From: an uncultured Shinella sp.
GTDB lineage: Bacteria > Pseudomonadota > Alphaproteobacteria > Rhizobiales > Rhizobiaceae
Direction of reading: 5' to 3'
NCBI RefSeq assembly: GCF_946479415.1
Contig: NZ_CAMLFY010000130.1
Coordinates: 1-12,406 of the forward strand
DNA: 12,406 nt
How positions within the stretch are numbered: position 1 is the first letter of the stretch; each line of letters begins with the position of its first letter. Position numbers and translations under genes: made by a program. Positions 6,178 to 12,406 of the stretch are shown here, piece by piece. Below the pieces are notes generated by a model. The model was given only the letters and a program-made list of their open reading frames with translations. It was not told the origin of the DNA and did no database searches.

Positions 6178-6834
6178 ATGTTCTCCCACGACCGGATCTG
6201 GGCAGCGATCGACGCCCTTGCCGAGCGCAACCGGCTCTCGCCCTCCGGCCTTGCGCGCCGCGCGGGGCTGGACCCGACGTCTTTCAACAAATCCAAGCGC
6301 CAGGGAGCGGACGGCCGCCAGCGCTGGCCTTCGACGGAATCGATCGCCAAGGTGCTCGACGCGACCGGCGCCTCCATCGACGAATTCCTGGCCAGCACGG
6401 CACGCGAATACGCCCTGCCGCAGGGCGTTTTCCCGCCGCAGGCCGGCAGCATACCGCTGCTCGGCTTTGCGCAGGCCGGCGCCGGCGGCTTCTTCGACGA
6501 CGGCGGCTTTCCGGCCGGCCAGGGGTGGGACGTGGTGGAGTTTCCCGCCTCGCCGGATCGCAAACCCGGCGTCTATGCGCTGGAAGTACAGGGCGACAGC
6601 ATGATGCCGCTTTACCGCGATGGCGACGTGCTGATCGTCGAGCCCGGCGCGCAGGTGCGCCGCGGCGACCGTGTCGTGGTCAAGACCCGTGAAGGCGAGG
6701 TCATGGCCAAGGTCCTGCACCGCCAGACGCCGCGCACGATCGATCTCGTCTCGCTCAATCCCGATCATCCGAACCGAAGCTTCGATATCGACGAAATCGA
6801 CTGGATCGCCCGCATCATTTGGGCAAGTCAGTAA
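6178..6834 (+). CDS. HTH-S24 peptidase (LexA/CI-like self-cleaving repressor)
   Basis: 218 residues. Residues 1-75 form a helix-turn-helix DNA-binding region (SPSGLARRAGLDPTSFNKSK at 21-40, then WPSTESIAKVLDATG). Residues 93-210 are an S24 domain: nucleophile S141 in QGDSMMPLYRDGD and general base K178 in GEVMAKVL. The 37-residue spacing between them equals that of E. coli LexA S119-K156. The motif GFAQAGAGGFF (96-106) offers Ala-Gly bonds (100-101 or 102-103) for self-cleavage. It therefore probably represses genes until RecA-stimulated or other signalled cleavage. Its HTH differs from LexA, and no phage genes lie nearby, so it is a chromosomal C-type regulator rather than a prophage switch. 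The start lacks a clear Shine-Dalgarno; ATG 6178 fits the family N-terminus. Targets are unknown. Confidence 0.85.
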   Translation: MFSHDRIWAAIDALAERNRLSPSGLARRAGLDPTSFNKSKRQGADGRQRWPSTESIAKVLDATGASIDEFLASTAREYALPQGVFPPQAGSIPLLGFAQAGAGGFFDDGGFPAGQGWDVVEFPASPDRKPGVYALEVQGDSMMPLYRDGDVLIVEPGAQVRRGDRVVVKTREGEVMAKVLHRQTPRTIDLVSLNPDHPNRSFDIDEIDWIARIIWASQ

Positions 6835-6844
6835 GCGGCCCCCA

Positions 6845-7726
6845 TCACCCGCCGTAGAGATTGACCGGGAAGTAGCGAAGATAGATTTCCTGAAGGCGGC
6901 CGTTGCGCGACAGCGCCAGCAGCGCATGGTCGACCGCAGTGGCGAGCGCCGCATCCTCCTTGCGCAGCATGATGGTCAGCCCCTCGCCGAGAAACTGCTC
7001 GGAGAGATAGGGACCATCGAAGAGCGTGCAGCAGCCGGCCGATTCCGTGCCGTTCGTCCAGAAGGCGAGCTGCATGCCATCGGAAAAGACCGCATCCACC
7101 TTGCCATCCTTGAGCGCGGCCAGGAGCGCCGCACGGTCGGCAAGGGCCTGCGCCTGTATGCGCGGGAAAAAGGCCTTCAGCATGGCCTCATGCGCGCTGC
7201 CCGCCACGACGCCGACCCGCTTCCCGTCCAGTGCGGCAGCGGTTTCGCCGGATGGTTTGGCCGTCTTCGTTACGGCAAAACGGGCCGGCAGGCGCATGAA
7301 GGGGCGTGAAAAGGCAAAACGCTCGCGCAGGTCCGCCGTGACGGCGATGCCCGCCGCGACGGCCTCGCCATTGCCGTCGACCAGCGCCTTTTCCAGCTCG
7401 GGAAAGGTTACCGCCTGGATCTGGCATTTCTCCATCAATGCCAGCTCCCGGCAGATTTCACGCACCAGATCGACATGGAAGCCGGCGAGTTTGCCGGTCT
7501 GGTCGATGAAATTGAAAGGCGGAAAATCCACGGTCGTGAGGAAGCGCAGACGCACGATGCCCGAAAGATCGGGCTTTGCGATGCGCTCGCGCGTGTCGAA
7601 CAGGATCGGCAGATCGACCGATGGTTTCTCCTCGGCCCGCAATGCAGGCGGGCTCGTCATCCCCATCAGCAGGCAGAGAGCAAAGAACCCATAAAATTTA
7701 AAGGATGAAATTGCTTTTTGCCACAT
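6845..7726 (-). CDS. Periplasmic solute-binding protein, family 3 (amino-acid type), orphan
   Basis: 293 residues from ATG 7726. A Sec signal peptide is clear: basic start, hydrophobic stretch FYGFFALCLLMGM, cleavage after ALRA (28-31). The mature part is an SBP_bac_3 domain: FLTTVDFPPFNFIDQTGKLAGFHVDLV near the start, then ITADLRERFAFSRPFM-like ligand loop (seen here as VTADLRERFAFSRPF) and GKRVGVVAGS before the second lobe. Family members bind amino acids or opines for ABC importers or feed signal to kinases. No permease or ATPase gene adjoins it, so it may serve a distant transporter or a sensor. A TTG at 7735 could extend it by three residues; ATG preferred. It converges on the S24 gene with a 10-bp gap. 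Confidence 0.85.
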   Translation of the reverse strand: MWQKAISSFKFYGFFALCLLMGMTSPPALRAEEKPSVDLPILFDTRERIAKPDLSGIVRLRFLTTVDFPPFNFIDQTGKLAGFHVDLVREICRELALMEKCQIQAVTFPELEKALVDGNGEAVAAGIAVTADLRERFAFSRPFMRLPARFAVTKTAKPSGETAAALDGKRVGVVAGSAHEAMLKAFFPRIQAQALADRAALLAALKDGKVDAVFSDGMQLAFWTNGTESAGCCTLFDGPYLSEQFLGEGLTIMLRKEDAALATAVDHALLALSRNGRLQEIYLRYFPVNLYGG

Positions 7727-7783
7727 TACAATCAACTTGGGGTTTAATGGGGACGCAGCCGCTCACGCGGCAGCGCTGGCTGC
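7727..7783. promoter_or_regulatory. Very short divergent intergenic region between binding protein and glycosyltransferase
   Basis: Only 57 bp separate the two start codons, so their promoters must overlap or extend into coding sequence. GCCGC-TCAC-GCGGC (7758-7771) is a small perfect dyad just ahead of the glycosyltransferase ATG. Neither start has a convincing Shine-Dalgarno sequence. Confidence 0.3.
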
Positions 7784-9733
7784 ATGCGACTGGCAGAATA
7801 TCCCGACGACATCGCTTTCGCCACTGCAATCGGCATTCTGCCGACGGGTGCCGTTCGGCCGCGCGAAGAGCCGCATATCCCGCCTCGCCTGATGGCGGAG
7901 GCCCGGCTCTTCCGCCGGCTCGGCCTGTCTAAAACGCTGATTTCGGGCATGCTGCAGCGCGCCAGCAGGCACGGCACGACACTGGAAGCGGAACTCCTTG
8001 CAAGCGGCGTTCTGACGGAGGACACCTATTACGAGGCGCTTGCCGAAATCCTGCACCTGCCCTTTCTTCCCCGGCTGGATGCCGCGCAAGTGGAGGACCT
8101 TCCCGGCGCCGACAGCCAGCTGGTGGAACCCGGTATCATCCGGCTTCACCATCCGGCGCGCGCGCCGATCACCGCGATCGTGCCCAGTGCGGACCGGATC
8201 GAATCCTTCACCGAACGGCTCGACCTTTCTCCCACGCTGCGCACGATGATGGCGGCGACCACGCCGACGGCGCTGCGAAAGGGGCTCTGGCAAGCGGGCC
8301 GCATGCGGCGCCTGCGCGAGACGGTCGACCGGTTGTTCAGCACCCTGCCGGAAGCGAGCGCCCGCATCACCCTGGGAGGCCGACAGGGTTTCTACACCGG
8401 TGCGATCCTCGCCACCCTTCTGGCACTTGCCATAACCCAGCCCGTCATCGCCTCGCTTCTTCTGCATATCGTGCTCAGCCTGCTCTTCCTTGCCACCTTC
8501 CTCATCCGCTTCGTCGCGCTTCTCGCCAAGCGCCGTCAGCGGAAAAGCCGGGTGCTCAGCGTGCCGCCGACCGGGCCGAGGCCGGTCTATTCGGTCTTCG
8601 TGGCGCTCTACCGGGAGGCGGAGGTGGTGCCGCAGCTCATCGAAACGCTGGACCGGCTCGACTGGCCGGCCGCCCGCCTCGATATCAAGCTGATCTGCGA
8701 GGCGGACGACGACGCGACATTGTCGGCGCTTGCGGCCATCCGCCTTGGCCGCCAATACGAGATCGTGGCCGTGCCGCCCGGCCATCCACGCACCAAGCCG
8801 AAGGCGCTTTCCTATGCGCTGGGTGCGGCGCGCGGTGAATATCTCGTCATCTACGATGCGGAGGACCGGGTCGATCCCCTGCAACTCGAAGAGGCATGGC
8901 GCACCTTCAAGGCCGCACCGCCCGACATCGCCTGCCTGCAGGCGCCGCTGGTCATCACCAATGCACGCGAAAGCTGGCTGAGTGCGCTCTTCGCCTATGA
9001 ATATGCCGGGCTGTTCCGTGTGTTGCTGCCGCGCCTCGCCGCCGCACGCCTGCCGATGCCGCTCGGTGGAACCTCAAACCATTTTCGTACCCGCGTGCTT
9101 CAGGATGTCGGCGGCTGGGATCCCTACAATGTCACCGAGGATGCCGATCTCGGCATGCGGCTTTACCGGTACGGCTATCGCTGCGGCACGCTCGAGCGAC
9201 CGACCTATGAAGAGGCGCCGACGACGGTATCGGCGTGGCTGGGGCAGCGCACACGCTGGTTCAAGGGCTGGCTGCAAACCTGGCTGGTGCTGATGCGGCG
9301 TCCGTCGCGGCTCGTGCGCGACATGGGCGTTTGGCCCTGCTTCGTCTTTCAGGTGCTGATCGGCGGGTTGATCCTCTCCTCACTCGCCCACCCGCTGCTC
9401 ATCCTCTATGTCGGGATGCTTTCCTGGCAGCTTTTCGGACAATCCGCCCATGTCGCCAGCAGCTTCCAGCTGATGCTTCTCGTCATCGATATCGTCAATA
9501 TCTTCGGCAGCTATGCGATTTTCATAGCGCTCGGCCGGGCCGGAATGGGCCGGGACGAACGGCGCGCAACAGGCCGGCGCTGGGCATTGACGCCGGTCTA
9601 TTGGCTGCTGATGTCGCTTGCCGCCTGGCGCGCGGTGCGGGAATTGCGCAACAATCCGTTTTTCTGGAACAAGACCGCGCATCACCCGGCAAAGACAGTG
9701 CTGCGCGCCGGGGCGATGGTGGAAGGCGGATAG
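7784..9733 (+). CDS. Membrane family-2 glycosyltransferase, processive type, with N-terminal GspE-N-like domain
   Basis: 649 residues. The N-terminal 200 residues are soluble; LLASGVLTEDTYYEALAEIL resembles the N-terminal domain of type II secretion ATPases (GspE_N), which also occurs fused to glycosyltransferases. Two membrane helices (about 203-250) precede the GT2 catalytic domain: EADDD (306-310), DAED (358-361), TED (451-453) and Q488-R-T-R-W492, the QxxRW signature of processive beta-glycosyltransferases such as cellulose, curdlan and hyaluronan synthases. Three or four more helices (about 512-620) form a C-terminal membrane channel region. It probably polymerises or transfers an activated sugar at the inner membrane for a surface polysaccharide; the sugar is unknown. 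No PilZ domain is visible. No polysaccharide export partner is present in the window, and the gene is convergent with the galactosidase (21-bp gap). Confidence 0.87.
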   Translation: MRLAEYPDDIAFATAIGILPTGAVRPREEPHIPPRLMAEARLFRRLGLSKTLISGMLQRASRHGTTLEAELLASGVLTEDTYYEALAEILHLPFLPRLDAAQVEDLPGADSQLVEPGIIRLHHPARAPITAIVPSADRIESFTERLDLSPTLRTMMAATTPTALRKGLWQAGRMRRLRETVDRLFSTLPEASARITLGGRQGFYTGAILATLLALAITQPVIASLLLHIVLSLLFLATFLIRFVALLAKRRQRKSRVLSVPPTGPRPVYSVFVALYREAEVVPQLIETLDRLDWPAARLDIKLICEADDDATLSALAAIRLGRQYEIVAVPPGHPRTKPKALSYALGAARGEYLVIYDAEDRVDPLQLEEAWRTFKAAPPDIACLQAPLVITNARESWLSALFAYEYAGLFRVLLPRLAAARLPMPLGGTSNHFRTRVLQDVGGWDPYNVTEDADLGMRLYRYGYRCGTLERPTYEEAPTTVSAWLGQRTRWFKGWLQTWLVLMRRPSRLVRDMGVWPCFVFQVLIGGLILSSLAHPLLILYVGMLSWQLFGQSAHVASSFQLMLLVIDIVNIFGSYAIFIALGRAGMGRDERRATGRRWALTPVYWLLMSLAAWRAVRELRNNPFFWNKTAHHPAKTVLRAGAMVEGG

Positions 9734-9754
9734 CGCTCCCGGCTTCGGCGAGAT

Positions 9755-11716
9755 TCAGGGCGTCTCCATCCAGATCGCCACATCGACCGGCGCAAGCTCC
9801 CGTCCGCCGACGAGAAAATCCGCTGTTGCCGATGCCGGCACCGCTGCCGGCGTGCGGCCGTAGTTGAAGGCGAAATACAGCTTGCCGCGCCGGGCAAGGC
9901 GCAGATCCCCGAGATCGGGCAGGCTCTTGACATCCGCCCAGCCGAGCGTGTCCCCCATCAGCTTCGACAGGAATTCGCCGCGCGGCAGCGTGGCGGCATA
10001 ACGGGCATGATCGTTGCCGATGATAGCAGGTGAACCCCGGCGGTGGTCGCCTTCGAAGGTCGCCAGCACCGCCTCGGTCGTGCGGATAAGCTCCCGCCAG
10101 CCCGTTACCGGATGGCTCGTGTTGCCGTAGAGCACGGGCTCGTCGTGATAATCCGGCAGGGATTCGACGCGCGTCACGCGGAAATCCAGGAGATCCGCAA
10201 GCGGGCCGGGCGGCAGGTCGGCGGGGATGTGCATGTCGCGCGTCTTGCTGCCGCTGCGCGGGCCAAACAGCGCCTTCGCACCGGAGGCCTTCAGCCGCGC
10301 GATGAATGCAGCATCGGGAATGACGAGATCGGGCGCGACCACCAGCTTGTAGCCGGAGAGATCGGCATGCTGGCCGATGAAATCGACATCCACGCCGAGG
10401 CGGGCGATGGCGGAATACCAGTCGAGCGCGATGGCCGAGGCGGCATAGCCCTGGCCCTGCGGCAAGGCGCGGGTGGCAAAGCGCGATTCGTAATCGAGCA
10501 CGATGGCGACCTCGGCCTTTTCGCGCCTCTCACCCTCGGGCAGACGCACCATTTCCTCGGCCACCTGCGCAACCTCGAGATAGCCCTGATCCACCTCGCT
10601 GTTCGGCAGAAGCAGGCCGGCATGGAACTGTTCCTGCGCGAAGGGTGCCTGACGCCAGCGGAAATAGGAGACCATGTCGACGCCATGCGCATAGGCAAGC
10701 CAGGTCCACAGCCGCACCATGCCATCGGCCGGCGACTGGTTGTGTGCGGCCCAGTTGACCGGCCCCGGCTGCTGCTCCATCACCCAGACCCGGCCGCGGC
10801 CGACGGCGCGATAGATGTCGTGGTTGAAGGCCGTCTGGTCAGGATCGCCGACGCGCAGGTAGCGCGCCTTCTCCTCGGCGCTGAGACGGCCATTGATAAG
10901 ACCGCCCATCGGATAGACATCCCAGGAGGCGATATCGATGTCTTCACCGACCTTGTAATGGTCGAAGTCGGTGTTCTGGTTCATGAAATTGTGCGTGACC
11001 GGGCGGCCCGGCGAATGCCGGTGGAGAATATCCACCTGCGCCTTATTGAAGCTCTTCACCTGATCTGACGAGAAGCGATAATAGTCGATGAGATGGGTCG
11101 GCGTCGGCTCCTCGACGAGGTTGTTGGGCAGGTCCACTTCCTCGAAGCTGTTGTAATGCATGCTCCAGAACTGCGTGCCCCAGGCGCGGTTCATCGCCTC
11201 GACCGTGCCGTAGCGGGCGGCCAGCCATTCGCGGAACGCCAGCTTTGCTTCGTCGGAATAGCTGTGGATCGTGTCGTGATCGCCGTATTCGTTGTCCGTC
11301 TGCCAGGCGTGCACGAAGGGATTGTCGCCATAGCGGCGCACCATGGCCTCGGTGATACGGGCGGCCTCCACGCGGTAACGGCGGCTGGAGAAACAATAGT
11401 GCCGACGCGCGCCGAACTTGCGGACCACGCCACGCGCATCGACAGGCAGGATATCCGGGTAGCGATCGACCAGCCATTTCGGCGGCGCGGCGGTCGGTGT
11501 TCCCAGAATGACTTTGAGTCCCGCACAGCCGAGCACCTCGATCGCCTCGTCCATCCACTCCCATTGGAACGTGCCGGATTGCGGCTCGATATGCGACCAG
11601 GCGAATTCGCCGATGCGCACCCAGGTAAGCCCGAGTTCCACCATGCGGCGGGCGTCCTCGTCCCATTTTTCGCGCGGCCACTGTTCCGGATAATAGCAGA
11701 CGCCGAGCTCCAGCAT
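9755..11716 (-). CDS. Beta-galactosidase, glycoside hydrolase family 42
   Basis: 653 residues from ATG 11716, a normal GH42 length. The N-terminus LGVCYYPEQWP and the (beta/alpha)8 barrel carry acid/base E143 in TDNEYG and nucleophile E314 in VWVMEQQPG; the spacing (about 171) fits the family. The barrel is followed by the trimerisation domain (about 395-600) and a small C-terminal beta domain. Of the four Zn-binding cysteines found in some homologues only C108 is present, so this belongs to the Zn-free type. No signal peptide: cytoplasmic hydrolysis of beta-galactosides, likely plant-derived oligosaccharides taken up by an importer encoded elsewhere. The frame opens upstream to 11815, but AAAGGA lies at 11729-11724, seven bases before ATG 11716, and the family N-terminus begins there. 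Confidence 0.92.
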   Translation of the reverse strand: MLELGVCYYPEQWPREKWDEDARRMVELGLTWVRIGEFAWSHIEPQSGTFQWEWMDEAIEVLGCAGLKVILGTPTAAPPKWLVDRYPDILPVDARGVVRKFGARRHYCFSSRRYRVEAARITEAMVRRYGDNPFVHAWQTDNEYGDHDTIHSYSDEAKLAFREWLAARYGTVEAMNRAWGTQFWSMHYNSFEEVDLPNNLVEEPTPTHLIDYYRFSSDQVKSFNKAQVDILHRHSPGRPVTHNFMNQNTDFDHYKVGEDIDIASWDVYPMGGLINGRLSAEEKARYLRVGDPDQTAFNHDIYRAVGRGRVWVMEQQPGPVNWAAHNQSPADGMVRLWTWLAYAHGVDMVSYFRWRQAPFAQEQFHAGLLLPNSEVDQGYLEVAQVAEEMVRLPEGERREKAEVAIVLDYESRFATRALPQGQGYAASAIALDWYSAIARLGVDVDFIGQHADLSGYKLVVAPDLVIPDAAFIARLKASGAKALFGPRSGSKTRDMHIPADLPPGPLADLLDFRVTRVESLPDYHDEPVLYGNTSHPVTGWRELIRTTEAVLATFEGDHRRGSPAIIGNDHARYAATLPRGEFLSKLMGDTLGWADVKSLPDLGDLRLARRGKLYFAFNYGRTPAAVPASATADFLVGGRELAPVDVAIWMETP

Positions 11717-11723
11717 GCCGGCA

Positions 11724-11729
11724 TCCTTT
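11724..11729 (-). promoter_or_regulatory. Ribosome binding site of the GH42 gene
   Basis: AAAGGA on the minus strand, seven bases before the ATG at 11716-11714. It decides the start, since in-frame start codons upstream (11791, 11815) lack such a site. Confidence 0.6.
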
Positions 11730-11825
11730 CGGGCGGCGTCGAAGCGGTTCTGTCTGGTCAGCGGCTTATGCACGTGCAGTATCCTTGTCATCCACGGTGC
11801 CTGGGGCGCCGCCATCGTTACGATC

Positions 11826-11840
11826 GCGATTGTCTATCGC
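11826..11840. promoter_or_regulatory. Candidate operator dyad between SDR and GH42 genes
   Basis: GCGAT-TGTCT-ATCGC is a 5-bp dyad in the 151-bp gap upstream of GH42. On the minus strand TTGAAG precedes it and could be a -35 element of a GH42 promoter, with only a weak -10 match 17 bp on. Sugar-hydrolase genes are often under LacI- or AraC-type control, but no regulator gene is adjacent. Short dyads of this size arise by chance. Confidence 0.2.
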
Positions 11841-11867
11841 TTCAATTGTTCCTGTTGCGGCGCGCGC

Positions 11868-12406
11868 TCACCACGCCACCGTCCGGCCGTCATAGGCGCA
11901 AAAACCGCCGCTCTCAGCCATCGTCGTGCCGTCGATCAGCGCCTTCAGCCCCGCCGCGCTGACGCCGACGTCGATCGCCGCCTCCTCGCCGCCCATATCG
12001 GTGCGCACCCAGCCGGGATGCAGCGAGATGACGGCGATACCGTCGCGGGCAAAATCCTGGGCGAGCTTGACCGTCGCCATGTTCAGCGCCGCCTTGGAGC
12101 AACGATAGGCATAGTCGCCGTCGTCATCGTCGAGCGTGCCTTCGGCCAAGGAGCCAGCGCGGCTGCTGATATTGACGAGCACCTTGCGCGTGCCGGCCTC
12201 GAGGTTCGGGTGAAGTGCACGGGCGACCAGCAGCGGGGCGAGCGCATTGATCCGCATGACCTCGAGGAAATCATCCGTCTCCAGGGATGAAAGGCCGCCG
12301 GTATCGCCGCGGATCGCAGCGTTGTTGATGACGATATCGATCGGCTGGCCGGCAAGCCTTTCGCCAAGTGCGGCGATGGAACCGGCATCCCAGACATCAA
12401 GCGGCA
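11868..12406 (-). CDS. Short-chain dehydrogenase/reductase, C-terminal part (cut by window edge)
   Basis: The reading frame enters from the window edge and ends at TGA (11870-11868), about 179 residues visible. Seen in order: LDVWDAGSIAALGERL, then the NAG-like motif IVINNAAI, catalytic region VNISSRAGS and the active-site Y-x3-K as DYAYRCSKAALN, then LHPGWVRTDMGG, the cofactor-loop motif of SDRs. The N-terminal TGxxxGIG nucleotide-binding motif is outside. It resembles the Drosophila sniffer/CsgA-type classical SDRs, NAD(P)H-dependent carbonyl reductases of uncertain substrate. It lies upstream of GH42 on the same strand, but the 151-bp gap does not establish an operon. Confidence 0.85.
   Translation of the reverse strand, partial: PLDVWDAGSIAALGERLAGQPIDIVINNAAIRGDTGGLSSLETDDFLEVMRINALAPLLVARALHPNLEAGTRKVLVNISSRAGSLAEGTLDDDDGDYAYRCSKAALNMATVKLAQDFARDGIAVISLHPGWVRTDMGGEEAAIDVGVSAAGLKALIDGTTMAESGGFCAYDGRTVAW

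Noticed and set aside
7763..8884. Minus-strand open frame (373 codons) over the glycosyltransferase N-terminus
   Set aside because: Low-complexity Arg/Gly-rich shadow overlapping a gene with clear catalytic motifs.
10043..11068. Plus-strand open frame (341 codons) antisense to GH42
   Set aside because: Shadow frame; the minus strand encodes a full GH42 enzyme with both catalytic glutamates.
1..12406. CRISPR array, tRNA, rRNA or prophage module
   Set aside because: No regularly spaced direct repeats, cloverleaf-like gene, rRNA motif or phage structural gene was seen; the S24 repressor alone does not make a prophage.

Overview
The window looks like chromosome of a GC-rich alphaproteobacterium, most likely Rhizobiaceae (Rhizobium/Agrobacterium/Shinella/Ensifer). 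This is inferred from codon usage, a palindromic repeat of the rhizobial type (CTCGGG-CTTGA-CCCGAG), a REC-HRXXN histidine kinase, and the mix of DMT exporters, an S24 repressor and a GH42 galactosidase. No species can be assigned from the sequence alone.

Layout. Positions 1-245 hold the C-terminal end of an IS110-family transposase. It is followed within 20 bp by the palindromic repeat and then by about 700 bp without a convincing gene but with several strong hairpins. Positions 996-3990 (minus strand) are a tightly overlapping three-gene phosphorelay operon: membrane CHASE3 histidine kinase, stand-alone Rcp1-like response regulator, then a cytoplasmic kinase with an N-terminal receiver domain. 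Positions 4108-6082 carry two divergently transcribed DMT/EamA transporters. Positions 6178-6834 encode a LexA-like S24 repressor, convergent with an orphan family-3 periplasmic binding protein (6845-7726, minus). That gene is divergent from a large membrane family-2 glycosyltransferase (7784-9733, plus). The glycosyltransferase converges on a GH42 beta-galactosidase (9755-11716, minus). An SDR oxidoreductase (11868 to the window edge, minus) lies upstream of the galactosidase in the same direction.

How the genes work together. The clearest functional unit is the signalling operon. The membrane kinase probably senses a periplasmic or membrane cue and phosphorylates the stand-alone receiver and/or the receiver of the third protein. 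The third protein's HRXXN-type kinase domain belongs to the class that, in Sphingomonas, controls the general stress response. The remaining genes are individually ordinary envelope, transport and sugar-metabolism functions with little evidence of a shared pathway. I found no CRISPR array, tRNA, rRNA, complete mobile element or recognisable defence system. The most open question is the structured non-coding stretch 280-990.
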